Assembly: GCA_030824965.1 (NCBI GenBank)
Contig: JAPJQV010000005.1
Span: 62,001-126,000 of the forward strand
Length of the DNA: 64,000 nt
Reading direction: 5' to 3'
Source: Micavibrio sp.
Lineage (GTDB): Bacteria; Pseudomonadota; Alphaproteobacteria; Micavibrionales; Micavibrionaceae
Both the position numbers and the translations under genes were made by a program. Under the pieces are notes generated by a model. It made no database searches and was not told the DNA's origin. It was given only the letters and a program-made list of their open reading frames with translations. How positions within the stretch are numbered: the stretch's first letter is position 1; each line of letters starts with the position of its first letter. Shown one piece after another: positions 1 through 9,162 of this stretch.

Positions 1-496
1 AGACAAGGCGATCTATTTTGTTTTGTTCGTACATTTCAACGCCGGCAGCGACGGCTATATAGGTTTTACCCGTACCGGCAGGGCCGATGCCAAATGTCAT
101 TTCATGGCGGCGCAGCGCCTTGATATAGTCGGCTTGCGTCGGTGTCCGCGCCATCAAGGTTTTCTTGCGGATATTAAGCGAGACCTGTTTGCCGTGGTCG
201 TCATGCTTTGGCGTAGTGTTTTCTTTCTTGTCGTCATTGCCATGCTTGGCAAAGCGGATTGCTCCGTCGATATCGGCTGGGGTCATGGTTCGGCCTTTCT
301 CAATATGGCTCCACATCCATTGCAGGACGTTATTTGCAGTTGCAACATTCTCATTATCTCCCGAGACAGAAACAGTGTTCCCGCGGTCGGAAATTTGAAC
401 ATTCAGTGTTTTTTCAAGATAGTTAAGGTGGGAATTATGTTCTCCGAAAAGAAGAGGGACGAGTGAGAGATCGTCAAATTCAAGCGTTGTGGCGAT
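1..496 (-). CDS. phoH: PhoH family ATPase (5' part; 3' end outside window)
   Basis: This is a PhoH/YbeZ-type P-loop NTPase, normally found with miaB and ybeY and linked to RNA metabolism. Reading leftward, the N-terminal region (EFDD...LLFG, then an alpha/beta segment) is followed by a Walker A motif, FGIGPAGTGKT, near residue 132; the frame is open to the window edge. The open frame has no ATG, GTG or TTG before an upstream in-frame TAA. The best start is ATC at 496-494. It lies 7 nt after a perfect AAGGAG (504-509) and would give (M)ATTLEFDD, which resembles family N-termini. The gene follows two unknown genes by 64 nt, on the same strand as miaB. The identity is clear; the start codon is inferred. 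Confidence 0.9.
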   Translation of the reverse strand, partial: MATTLEFDDLSLVPLLFGEHNSHLNYLEKTLNVQISDRGNTVSVSGDNENVATANNVLQWMWSHIEKGRTMTPADIDGAIRFAKHGNDDKKENTTPKHDDHGKQVSLNIRKKTLMARTPTQADYIKALRRHEMTFGIGPAGTGKTYIAVAAGVEMYEQNKIDRLV

Positions 497-560
497 AGGG
501 CGACTCCTTGTTGCTGTTACCCATTATAACATAGTTTGAGCAGGCAAAAGGTAAATATTT

Positions 561-1691
561 TTAAGCGGGCGCGAAGCCTGGCAAATGAAAGTCAGGATAA
601 TCTTTAGGTTCGGCCTTGCGGCTGATTGTGCGAGTAGATGGAACTGTAACGCCCAGCTTTTCGCTTACGGCTTTGACCGCAAAATGACGTCTGGCATCCG
701 ATAATGCATTTTCCAGCCATTCTTTATCGAGAGGTTTGCCGAGCTTGCCGTCTTTCTCCTGCAAAGCCTGACCTTCATTTAAAAGAGGCACGGCGCGGCG
801 AGCAATACGTTCGGCGATCGCCACATTGTCAGGATGCCCGCGTAGTTCAATTCTGGCGGTGTGATATTCTGAAACGCTGACTTTGACAGAGAGCTCATTC
901 AAAAGAAAGGATTTAAACTTTCGGAAATAATCGGCCTTGCCCCCTTCAAAACGGTTTATATCCCAATATTTCGAATACGCTTCTGCGCTCTCTGCGGAGA
1001 GAATTTTTTCATCATCGAAAACAGGCATGTTGCTGAACCGATTATTCCGCTCGTCGCGCTCAAAATCCGATACATAAATTTCACGGAAGCCGTAATCCAG
1101 ATCGACGCTGGCAAAAGCGATGTCGCGTTCCGGATAAGCAAGGTTTTCGACCGAAATTCCTTTCAGGTACCGCTCCATCAAAAGGTCGGCCGGCATTAAA
1201 GCGGCCGGTCTGGCTGCTTCCGGTACAGGCATGAAACTGGCCGACGTGAATGCTTTCAGACAATCGATAAACCGTTTAGCCCGGCTGGCCTCTGGGGCGG
1301 CCACCGTATGTAGGTTGAAATCTTTGTTGCCTAGATTTTCGGCATAGGAATCTAGAATTGCCTCTATGCTTTCTTTCACGTGATGCACGGTCAATTCATT
1401 ATTGCCGTGAATAAAAACGCTGCGACCGCAAGGGTCGGGAATGTGAACTGTTATCTGGTTATCGCGGTCGAGCGCGCGGTTGATGTTGATTGCAAAAGAC
1501 CCAATGCTTTTCAATAGGGGCCCATTTCCAAACGCTCCTGCTTCGGGATATTCTCCTTTGGGAAGCCGAGCGGCCATTCTGCATTTTGAAAAGGTTCTGG
1601 GGGGAAGGTAAAGATGGTCGAACGCATAGCGTGAGCGAGGGGCCGTGTCGTCTTTAAAAATTTCGCCGACAGCAAAACGTAAAGGTTTCAT
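561..1691 (-). CDS. hypothetical protein inside miaB-phoH operon (376 aa)
   Basis: I do not recognise this protein. It looks soluble, with no signal peptide or membrane segment, and mixes charged and hydrophobic stretches without low complexity. The C-terminal 80 residues are Lys/Arg-rich (for example ISRKAEPKDYPDFHLPGFAPA near the end). The ATG at 1691 has a short AGG six bases upstream. Only 6 nt separate it from the gene before it, and 64 nt from phoH after it, so co-transcription from miaB through phoH is likely. Codon use looks like that of its neighbours. That it is a real gene rests on its length, spacing and shared orientation. No function is proposed. Confidence 0.75.
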   Translation of the reverse strand: MKPLRFAVGEIFKDDTAPRSRYAFDHLYLPPRTFSKCRMAARLPKGEYPEAGAFGNGPLLKSIGSFAININRALDRDNQITVHIPDPCGRSVFIHGNNELTVHHVKESIEAILDSYAENLGNKDFNLHTVAAPEASRAKRFIDCLKAFTSASFMPVPEAARPAALMPADLLMERYLKGISVENLAYPERDIAFASVDLDYGFREIYVSDFERDERNNRFSNMPVFDDEKILSAESAEAYSKYWDINRFEGGKADYFRKFKSFLLNELSVKVSVSEYHTARIELRGHPDNVAIAERIARRAVPLLNEGQALQEKDGKLGKPLDKEWLENALSDARRHFAVKAVSEKLGVTVPSTRTISRKAEPKDYPDFHLPGFAPA

Positions 1692-1697
1692 GTTTGC

Positions 1698-2363
1698 CTA
1701 TCTCATGACCATGTCTAATAAAGAAGTCGCCCGTTCGCGCCCGAGAGTTTGTATACTTCGCGCCGTAAAATTCTGTAGCAGCTGGTTATTACTGATTTCA
1801 CGCTCGGCACTGATTTCTTTTGCTGCCCATTGCGCCATTTGAAAGGCAACCTTAAGCGACTTACCGTCGCATGAGCTTAGTTCAATAAAGCTTGGCTTGT
1901 TCTCCACGCCTGAGATGGCGACATTAAGTCCTTCGAAAAGATCCCTTAATCTCTCATAGGATTTAAGCTGGCGGCGGTCCATGTCATGGGGCGCTTTGGT
2001 TAAGTCAACTCGTTGAGTAAAGGGTTTGGGCGTTTTATCCGTTATCTTTTGGGAAGACGCATATTCTTCGAATTTAGCATCGATAAATTCTGCCATCGCG
2101 AAGCGGTCGAGCGTTCCGGCTTCAATTTCGATGATCGTGGCACGAATTAATTCTTTAGCGACGATTGAATTTTTTTCGTTGCCAAGGATGGCCAGCTTAT
2201 TGCTGCCAACAAGTTCGGGGTAAACAATAACATCTTCGCCATAGCTGCAAGCTGTATGAAGGATTTGAGTAATGCAGCGATCTATGAATATGCCTTTGGC
2301 AGAATGTCTGTCTACGGCTACATCCCGGGGAAGTCGTACTGTACTATAATATTTGTATTCCAC
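1698..2363 (-). CDS. hypothetical protein inside miaB-phoH operon (221 aa)
   Basis: I do not recognise this protein. It looks soluble. The N-terminal third is beta-rich (KYYSTVRLPRDVAVD), and the C-terminal third is probably helical (LKVAFQMAQWAAKEISAERE, ending in LGRERATSLLDMVMR). The start is GTG at 2363, with a GGA about 7 nt upstream. The gene sits 20 nt after miaB and 6 nt before the next unknown gene, so the pair is probably translated from the miaB-phoH message. The two proteins show no obvious similarity to each other. A physical partnership is only suggested by their adjacency. Confidence 0.72.
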   Translation of the reverse strand: MEYKYYSTVRLPRDVAVDRHSAKGIFIDRCITQILHTACSYGEDVIVYPELVGSNKLAILGNEKNSIVAKELIRATIIEIEAGTLDRFAMAEFIDAKFEEYASSQKITDKTPKPFTQRVDLTKAPHDMDRRQLKSYERLRDLFEGLNVAISGVENKPSFIELSSCDGKSLKVAFQMAQWAAKEISAEREISNNQLLQNFTARSIQTLGRERATSLLDMVMR

Positions 2364-2383
2364 GCATTAATCCCTGTTTCGGA

Positions 2384-3739
2384 TCACTTTTTTATTATTT
2401 CACCTATTACTGTATTGGGTGTTCCTCTTGTTACCAAAACATCCTGAATCGTGCCATAAAATTCTTGGGGACCATCCACATATATCAACTGATTATATTC
2501 GGTACGCCCATGAAGCGTGCCTGTTTCCGATTTGTACCCATCGAACAGGACAGGCATAACGCGCTTAGCGCAGGATTGGTTAAAGCTTCTTGCCTGTTCC
2601 ACCAGCAAAGCTTGCAATGCGTTCAGGCGCTCTGTTTTCACACGTTCAGGCACTAAATTCTGCATGTTCGCGGCAGGCGTCCCGGGGCGGGCGGAATACT
2701 TGAATGAGAAGCATTGCGCATAGTTAACGTCTTTAACCAGTTGCAGCGTATCTTCGAAATCCTGATCCGTTTCTCCTGGGAAACCGACAATAAAGTCGGA
2801 GCAAAATGCCATGTCAGGGCGTGCATTGCGGAATTTCCCGATAATTTCTCGATACCAATCCGAAGTGTGCTTGCGGTTCATGACTTTGAGAATCTTGTCC
2901 GAGCCGCTTTGAACAGGCAAATGCAGGAACGGCATGACTTTCGGCAGGTCGCGGTGAGCGCCGATTAATTCATCATCGACGTCGCGCGGGTGGGATGTCA
3001 TGTAGCGCAAACGCTTGATGCCATCTATTTCGGACAACGCTTCAAGCAAACGGCCGAGGCTCCAGGTTTTGCCGTCAGGTCCTTCCCCGTGATAGCCGTT
3101 TACATTCTGCCCCAGCAAAGTCAGGTCATGGGTTCCCATATCGGCAAGACGTTTTGCCTCGTCAAGAATACCTGCGGCGTTGCGGGAAAATTCACCGCCA
3201 CGCGTATAAGGCACGACGCAGAAGGTACAGAATTTATCGCAGCCTTCCTGAATGGACAGAAATGCGCTCGGCCCCTGATTTGAGTGCTCACCTTGTAAGC
3301 GATCGAATTTTTCTTCCGTGGGAAAATCGGTGTTTATAACGCGTTCACGTCCATAGGCACCTGTGATCTTGGCGATCATTTCAGGTAATTCGTGATAAAC
3401 TTGGGGACCTATCACCATATCAACATATTTGGCTCGGTCGGTAATGACTTCGCCTTCGGCCTGCGCCACGCATCCGGCGACGGCTAAAATCATTTGTCCG
3501 CCATCTTTTTCCTTATCGATTTTATGTTCGCGCAGGCGTCCAAGCTCGGAAAAAACCTTATCCGTGGCTTTCTCGCGGATATGGCAGGTATTCAGGATTA
3601 CCATATCGGCGCCTTCAGGCGCGTCAACCGATTCATAGCCCAGCGGATGCAGGACGTCGGCCATCCGGCGGCTGTCATAGACGTTCATCTGACAGCCCCA
3701 GGTCTTAACGAAGAGTTTTTTCTTTTGCGCGTTTTCCAT
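2384..3739 (-). CDS. miaB: tRNA-2-methylthio-N6-dimethylallyladenosine synthase MiaB
   Basis: MiaB is a radical-SAM methylthiotransferase that adds the 2-methylthio group to i6A37 in tRNAs reading UNN codons. The 451-residue length is typical. Three cysteines of the auxiliary Fe-S cluster are visible in the N-terminal UPF0004 domain (KTWGCQMNVYDS, LNTCHIREKA, VAGCVAQAEG). The radical-SAM motif is CDKFCTFCVVPYTRG, of the C-x3-C-x2-C type. A C-terminal TRAM-like segment follows (VLFDGYKSETGTLHGRTEYN). It starts at ATG 3739 and is the first gene of the leftward run into two unknown genes and phoH. It is divergent from the dehydrogenase at 3779, with only 39 nt between the starts. Confidence 0.97.
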   Translation of the reverse strand: MENAQKKKLFVKTWGCQMNVYDSRRMADVLHPLGYESVDAPEGADMVILNTCHIREKATDKVFSELGRLREHKIDKEKDGGQMILAVAGCVAQAEGEVITDRAKYVDMVIGPQVYHELPEMIAKITGAYGRERVINTDFPTEEKFDRLQGEHSNQGPSAFLSIQEGCDKFCTFCVVPYTRGGEFSRNAAGILDEAKRLADMGTHDLTLLGQNVNGYHGEGPDGKTWSLGRLLEALSEIDGIKRLRYMTSHPRDVDDELIGAHRDLPKVMPFLHLPVQSGSDKILKVMNRKHTSDWYREIIGKFRNARPDMAFCSDFIVGFPGETDQDFEDTLQLVKDVNYAQCFSFKYSARPGTPAANMQNLVPERVKTERLNALQALLVEQARSFNQSCAKRVMPVLFDGYKSETGTLHGRTEYNQLIYVDGPQEFYGTIQDVLVTRGTPNTVIGEIIKK

Positions 3740-3778
3740 GATTGGACGGGGTTATAAAGCATGATAAGCCTATGTTCC

Positions 3779-4717
3779 ATGAAAAAAACCATTCTTGCGC
3801 TCGGCTCCATTTTGCCCTCTGAAATGAAGGAGGTTGAAAAGCATTTTAACCTTTTGAAGTTGTGGAAACAGGCAGATCCCGAAGAAGCGCTTCATGTTTA
3901 TAAGAACGATATTGTCGGCATATTATCGACGGCCGGCGGCATGGCAGTCACCAAGCGCATGATTGACGGGTTGCCCAATCTTGAGCTGATCGCCCAGTTT
4001 GGGGTTGGAGTCGATAATATCGATCTTGCCGCTGCGGCAGAGCGGCGTGTCGCGGTCACAAATACACCAGACGTTGTAACAAGCGATACGGCAGACATTG
4101 CCTTAGCTTTGATATTGGCGGTGATGCGCCGGATCGTCGAGGCCGATGTCACGGTTAGAACCGGAGGATGGCGTCCGTTCCCTTTAGGATCAACGTTGGC
4201 AGGTAAGACTGTCGGTATCATTGGTTTAGGCCGGATCGGGCAAGCGATCGCGAAACGCTGTGAAGGTTTCGATATAAAAATAGCCTATCATGGCCGAACT
4301 GAAAAGAAAGTGCCTTATCAGTATTACGCCGATCTAACACAGATGGCCCAGAATATCGATGTGCTGGTAGCTGCTTGCCCTGGGGGCGAAGGAACGCGTC
4401 ATATCGTCAACGGTAAGGTTTTGAAAGCTTTGGGACCGCAAGGCTTTCTTATAAATATAGCTCGAGGCAGTGTAGTCCAGACAGAGGATTTATTAATTGC
4501 CTTGAATAACAAAGAAATCGCCGGAGCAGGGCTCGATGTCTATGAAAATGAGCCGGAAGTGCCGGAAGCCTTAAAATCCATGGACAATGTTGTTCTCTTG
4601 CCCCATATAGGCACGGCAACGCTTGAAACCCGAACTGTCATGGGACAGCTGGTTCTGGCGAATATCATGGCGCATTTTGAAGGCAAGGCGCTAGTAACAC
4701 CTGTAACATCATTCTGA
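3779..4717 (+). CDS. D-isomer-specific 2-hydroxyacid dehydrogenase
   Basis: This is an NAD(P)-dependent dehydrogenase of the glyoxylate/hydroxypyruvate reductase group. The nucleotide-binding signature GIIGLGRIGQAIAKR lies in the middle. The catalytic Arg is in INIARGSVV, the Glu in ENEPEVP, and the His in LLPHIGTAT near the C-terminus. Two start codons are possible: ATG 3761 would add six residues, but ATG 3779 (MKKTILALGS) matches the usual short N-terminus and is preferred. The substrate (glyoxylate, hydroxypyruvate or another 2-ketoacid) cannot be told from sequence. The next gene begins 6 nt after its stop, so they may share an operon. Confidence 0.9.
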   Translation: MKKTILALGSILPSEMKEVEKHFNLLKLWKQADPEEALHVYKNDIVGILSTAGGMAVTKRMIDGLPNLELIAQFGVGVDNIDLAAAAERRVAVTNTPDVVTSDTADIALALILAVMRRIVEADVTVRTGGWRPFPLGSTLAGKTVGIIGLGRIGQAIAKRCEGFDIKIAYHGRTEKKVPYQYYADLTQMAQNIDVLVAACPGGEGTRHIVNGKVLKALGPQGFLINIARGSVVQTEDLLIALNNKEIAGAGLDVYENEPEVPEALKSMDNVVLLPHIGTATLETRTVMGQLVLANIMAHFEGKALVTPVTSF

Positions 4718-4723
4718 GGTTAA

Positions 4724-5224
4724 ATGAAGTTCGTCATTATATTTCTGTCAGTTATAGCCATTTCTTCGAGTGCCATTGCAGAAACAAGGCTAAGTGTTGG
4801 AGCGGCTTGCTTTTCTCCTCTGGAAGCCGAGGCTGAGCAGGGAATTCGTATCCATTCTGAATTAATGGTGATTGCCCTGAATTGCCAGCATTTGACACCG
4901 TCCGGGCAGGAAAATCTTTACTCTCAATTCCGCAAATTTACGGCTAAAAATGCAGCTCTTTTTTCTACTTATGAGATGTTGTTAATCAATTTCTTTAAAA
5001 AGACGGGCAGTTCTAACCCGGATCGCGAAATGCACACGTTGCGTACCAATTATGCCAATCGTATTTCAAAAGATGCGGCAACAATGCGCCCGGATGCCTT
5101 TTGTTCAGCGTATATGCCGCGTATTCAAAAGGCTGCTGTCATGAACGAGGCGTCTCTGCATAAATGGGCATCGACATTCTTCCCCGGTTTCGGTCCAAGC
5201 CGTCCTCTATGTTCAAATAGATAA
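4724..5224 (+). CDS. secreted cysteine-containing hypothetical protein (166 aa)
   Basis: The N-terminus MKFVIIFLSVIAISSSAIAE is a clear Sec signal peptide with a likely AIA|E cleavage site. The mature protein is small and mostly helical, with four cysteines (in AACFSP, ALNCQH, DAFCSA and PLCSNR), enough for two periplasmic disulfides. I do not recognise the family. Its ATG follows the dehydrogenase stop by 6 nt, with GAGG overlapping that stop as ribosome site, suggesting translational coupling. The location is most likely the periplasm. No function is proposed. Confidence 0.75.
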   Translation: MKFVIIFLSVIAISSSAIAETRLSVGAACFSPLEAEAEQGIRIHSELMVIALNCQHLTPSGQENLYSQFRKFTAKNAALFSTYEMLLINFFKKTGSSNPDREMHTLRTNYANRISKDAATMRPDAFCSAYMPRIQKAAVMNEASLHKWASTFFPGFGPSRPLCSNR

Positions 5225-5545
5225 TTAGATATTGCTAAAGTAGGCCTTTAAACGGCCTTCCAGTTCGTTCGTCGTTTTTTATGCTTTGTTCGCTTCGAAA
5301 CCGTTGGTAAGGTCAGGAATTGTTATATTTGTGTCTGGATTGCTGATTTCTGGAATAATGCAAAACCGGACAAAACCCCCTCCGCCCTTCAATCATGATG
5401 CAGTTTTTATAATATTTCAATAACTAAGACTGATTCTCTCAAGTATGGGGATAACCCTAAAACCTGTCTTGCCGTTTTGATACGGTGCGTGCGACTGTTC
5501 ATCCATTCAAACAACATCGAGAATATTTCCGAGGAGCGGTCTTTA
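5225..5545. other. intergenic region upstream of the coiled-coil gene
   Basis: This 321-nt stretch has no convincing gene. Soon after the preceding stop there is a small hairpin, AGGCC-tttaaac-GGCCT, without a good T-run. The rest is AT-rich and presumably carries the promoter of the following long gene. The frame of that gene stays open back to a TTG at 5477, but the ribosome site favours the ATG at 5546. Confidence 0.5.
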
Positions 5546-8500
5546 ATGGTCCAGTCATCCCAGTCTAATTTGCGTAGCAAGCTTATGAGCGACGATTCCG
5601 TTCTGGAATTGGAAACAGAGGTAAAGGAAATACCGACAACCGCTCGCGTTTTTCAGGGACAAAAACCTGCGCTGCGAAACTGGAAAATTTCTTCTTCGGA
5701 AAATGACTTTTCAGCGCGTCATGCGAATGTCCCGGGATTTGACGAAACCGACGAAGAAATGTCGCGCCTTAAGTCCGCGCATAATGATAAGTTCAATATT
5801 AATACGCCTAAATGGCTTGAACTTGTCCAATATGTTTCGGTTTTCGCGACCGTTGCATGGCTCACTTATAGTTCTGTTTACCTGTCATCCATCCCGAATA
5901 TCATGGCGGATGTATTTTCATCGCCTATTAAAACAGGTGGCGTTTTGGCAGCAATTTTGGCTCCCGTTGCTTTCCTTTGGCTTTGCGTGACCACATGGCA
6001 ACGTAGGAGCGATGCTCATTTATACGCAGAAGCCTTGCGCCGGGAATTGCAGCGTCTGCTTTTTCCGACGGAAGAGCAAAGCCGTGCCGTTAACCGCGAT
6101 ATCCAGCTTCTGGTTCAGCAAGCGGTTGAAATTTCAACTTCATCACGCGCCGCGCTGAAAGCCATTCAAAAAGCGCGTCAGGGACTCCGCGCGGAAATTC
6201 GTGACTTTTCCGGTGTCAGCCAGAAGACGGAATTTCATATAGATCGCTTGACGGATACGCTTAATAAACGCGCCGATGAGTTGTTGAAGTTGACCGATCA
6301 AATAGAACAAAGATCGAAAAACATTCAGGAGGAGGTAAAATCCGGCGTCGAAGTATGGTCTGAGATTTCAACTGAAGCGTTGGGAAAAGTCGAAGAAATT
6401 CAAACGAATTTCGATAAATCCACGCAGGCTTTCGAAAATCAAACAATGCTTCTCAATGCGGCATCGGGCAGATTGTCCAGCGATGCAGTTAAAATGGAAG
6501 CCGGTTTTGAAGCAGGTTTCTTAAAGCTTGAAGATTTAAGCAACAAAGGTATTCAATCATTCGAAAAAATCACAGGCAGTCTTGAAAAATTCGACGATAT
6601 TTCAAAAGGAATTTTCGAGCGCTCTGAATCCGTTCAGGAAAACCTGGCTAAACAATCGCAATTGATGAAAGAGGCTGCCGAAGATTTAAGTTCTCGCGTG
6701 AATGCGTTGGATGAAGTCGGCAACACAGCCGCCCATAAACTTGGCGAAGCTCTGTCAATGGCATTATCGGGATCGGATTCAATCGTATCCGCTGTTCGCC
6801 GCGCCCGCGAGCAACTGGAAAAAACCGCTATCGATACAACGAATAAAGCGGAAGAACTACTGGAGCAAACTGACAAGCATATCGAAAACATGTCGTCGAC
6901 CGCCGCTGATCGCCTGACGAAAATTCAGGATATGATGCAAGGTTTTGACTCTCGCCATAAAGATATCGCGGAAGTTCTGGAGCAACTGACCCAGCAGAAC
7001 GATAACGTATCTGTTGTGACCGATACGGCGCTGGATCGCCTGACGACGGCAGTTCATTTGCTTGACCAGTCAGCCGAGAAAATAGACATAAAGTCTGCCA
7101 AGCCTGTCACGGAAATTCGTGAGGCGACCGAGCAACTGGCGAGTCAGGTCGACCGTATCCATCAAAGCCTGCAAAGCGGGATTGCCGATATTGATGTCAA
7201 TACTGCCAAAGCGCGTTCTGCGGCGGAAGACATTGCCAAGTCATTGCGCGAACACACTCAGGATATGACGTCTTTATCAGGTCAAGTCGTGGGTCATGCC
7301 AAAACGATTAATAACCAGCTCGATGATCACAAGGAGAAATTGTGTAACTTCATTGAAGAAACGGAAATTCGCATCGACAGTTTTGAAAACCGTATCGAAA
7401 ACCAGCTGGGTATCTTTGTCCAAACTGTCGAGGTCGTCGAAAATAATATCGACAATCTAGGTAAAGAGCTTGATGAAAAGGGTCGCAAAGCAATTGAAGA
7501 CACAACGTCCTACGTCGAAGAACTTAAAGTAATCGAAGTCGATGTTACGGATCAATTATCCAAATTATCCGCCCAGACGATGCAGACAAGCCTTATCATA
7601 AAAGACTATGAATCGGGCATTCGCAAGAGCGTCGAGGCTACAGAGCCACTTTACAAGAAAATGGTCGAGAATGCGCAAGTTGTCGACAATCGTTTCGACC
7701 GCCTCCGTGATAGCGCCGAAGCATCGAGCAACGATATTCTTGCCCGCATGGAAGCGCTTAGCCAAGAACTGGAAAGCCAGATCAGCAAGCTTAATTCTGA
7801 AGTGGAAGATTCCGAGCGAGGTCTGACATCATTGACGGAAGATATTAAAGTATCCGTCGTTGATATCGAACAGTCCGCAGATCAGGCGACGGAAAAACTC
7901 AAGCATCTGCAAACGACGATTCAAGGACGTAGCGAAGATCTACAGCTATTGGCCGATCAGGCGGAACTGAAAATCGGAAGCCTGCAGCGTAATCTGGAAC
8001 AGAATACTGCAGAAATGCAAACAGCGCTGACGCAAGCGACATCGAAAATGGAAGATGCGACCGCGCAATTTGAAAAATCATCCCATGCCATCGATGATCG
8101 GGCCGATGCGAGTTCGCGCAAGATCGAGATCATGAGCAATATGTTTATTGAGGAGGGGCACCGTCTTGCCTTGAGTGGTGAGCAGACCTTGCATAAAGCG
8201 TCACGTATCGTCACATCGATACAAGATGAAGGCTTGAAACTTGCCGATAAAGCCACGGCAACTCTTTCTGATATCCAGCGTGCGAGCGACAGTCTGTCTA
8301 TCCGCGCCCGCGAGATCGAGGAATATTCCAAGGCAGCGCTTAATAACACGCAAAGTTATAATTTAAGCCTCAAAGAACAGGCGCGAATTATCTCTGAAAG
8401 TTCGTCGGACGTCGTCGATGCTATTGGCGATGCGCTTAATAGTTTGCAAATGCAAGCGGAAGAAAGCACGCGTCAAGGCGATAGAATGGTGGAGAAGGTC

Positions 8501-9064
8501 GAAAAGGCACGTCAGGGGCTTGAGAAAGAAACCGAACGTCTGGATATGGTGGCCAAGAAAGCAACTGATGCCTCGGATGATGCGGCGTCGAGATTTACGC
8601 GACACAGTTCCTCAATCATGAAATCGGCAGAAGATATTTCTTCACATGCCGAGCGTATCCGCACATTGCAAGTTAGATCCAACCGCGAAGCCTTCCTGTC
8701 TTCGGCAAAGTTTATTATTGAAAGCCTGCATTCTCTGGCTGTCGATGTGTCGCGTCATCTGGAAGACAATGTCGACGACCGCAGCTGGCGCGCCTATCAG
8801 AAAGGAGACGTGTCTGTCTTTACACGTCGCCTTGTCCAGATTTCTGACGAAGTGCCAATGGAGCGCGTTCGCCGCAAGTTCAGTGAAGACGGTGAATTCC
8901 GCAATTATACAAACCGCTATATTCGCCAGTTCGAAGAGCTTTATGAATCTGCGCAGAGTAACGATCATGGTGAATTGCTCAGTTCTATTTTCGTGTCGAG
9001 CGATGTAGGTAAACTATACAGATTGTTGTGCGATATATCCGGGCGGTCGGCGAAAGCCGTATGA
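5546..9064 (+). CDS. large membrane-anchored coiled-coil protein, TipN-like candidate
   Basis: The protein has 1172 residues from the ATG at 5546, which has GAGGAG 9 nt upstream; a TTG at 5477 would add 23 residues. The architecture is a cytoplasmic N-terminus of about 90 residues, two membrane helices (about residues 92-112 and 131-149), then roughly 900 residues of continuous heptad-type coiled coil rich in Glu, Lys, Ser and Asp. A compact C-terminal domain follows (about 1050-1172; RSWRAYQKGDVSVFTRRL, SSDVGKLYRLLCDISGR). It has no HAMP domain or chemoreceptor signalling tip. Two N-terminal membrane helices before a long coiled coil resemble Caulobacter TipN, a pole-marking polarity factor. 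That assignment is inference from architecture plus the nearby popZ. A general scaffold is the alternative. Confidence 0.85.
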   Translation: MVQSSQSNLRSKLMSDDSVLELETEVKEIPTTARVFQGQKPALRNWKISSSENDFSARHANVPGFDETDEEMSRLKSAHNDKFNINTPKWLELVQYVSVFATVAWLTYSSVYLSSIPNIMADVFSSPIKTGGVLAAILAPVAFLWLCVTTWQRRSDAHLYAEALRRELQRLLFPTEEQSRAVNRDIQLLVQQAVEISTSSRAALKAIQKARQGLRAEIRDFSGVSQKTEFHIDRLTDTLNKRADELLKLTDQIEQRSKNIQEEVKSGVEVWSEISTEALGKVEEIQTNFDKSTQAFENQTMLLNAASGRLSSDAVKMEAGFEAGFLKLEDLSNKGIQSFEKITGSLEKFDDISKGIFERSESVQENLAKQSQLMKEAAEDLSSRVNALDEVGNTAAHKLGEALSMALSGSDSIVSAVRRAREQLEKTAIDTTNKAEELLEQTDKHIENMSSTAADRLTKIQDMMQGFDSRHKDIAEVLEQLTQQNDNVSVVTDTALDRLTTAVHLLDQSAEKIDIKSAKPVTEIREATEQLASQVDRIHQSLQSGIADIDVNTAKARSAAEDIAKSLREHTQDMTSLSGQVVGHAKTINNQLDDHKEKLCNFIEETEIRIDSFENRIENQLGIFVQTVEVVENNIDNLGKELDEKGRKAIEDTTSYVEELKVIEVDVTDQLSKLSAQTMQTSLIIKDYESGIRKSVEATEPLYKKMVENAQVVDNRFDRLRDSAEASSNDILARMEALSQELESQISKLNSEVEDSERGLTSLTEDIKVSVVDIEQSADQATEKLKHLQTTIQGRSEDLQLLADQAELKIGSLQRNLEQNTAEMQTALTQATSKMEDATAQFEKSSHAIDDRADASSRKIEIMSNMFIEEGHRLALSGEQTLHKASRIVTSIQDEGLKLADKATATLSDIQRASDSLSIRAREIEEYSKAALNNTQSYNLSLKEQARIISESSSDVVDAIGDALNSLQMQAEESTRQGDRMVEKVEKARQGLEKETERLDMVAKKATDASDDAASRFTRHSSSIMKSAEDISSHAERIRTLQVRSNREAFLSSAKFIIESLHSLAVDVSRHLEDNVDDRSWRAYQKGDVSVFTRRLVQISDEVPMERVRRKFSEDGEFRNYTNRYIRQFEELYESAQSNDHGELLSSIFVSSDVGKLYRLLCDISGRSAKAV

Positions 9065-9098
9065 TAAGGTACGTTAATATTCCATTAATCGCCTTATC
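9063..9098 (+). terminator. hairpin after the coiled-coil gene
   Basis: The stem pairs GATAAGG (9063-9069) with CCTTATC (9092-9098), and an inner TTAAT pairs with ATTAA around a 5-nt loop. It starts within the stop codon of the coiled-coil gene. There is no strong T-run after it, so it could be a weak terminator or a 3'-end stabiliser. Confidence 0.45.
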
Positions 9099-9162
9099 TG
9101 CATTTTGGTAATGTTCTGTTCAGTATTTTGCCTATATACTGGGTAAAATTCTGGGGACTTTA

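Noticed and set aside
5546..9064. Chemoreceptor (MCP)
   Set aside because: No HAMP domain and no conserved signalling-tip sequence; the coiled coil is far longer than in MCPs.
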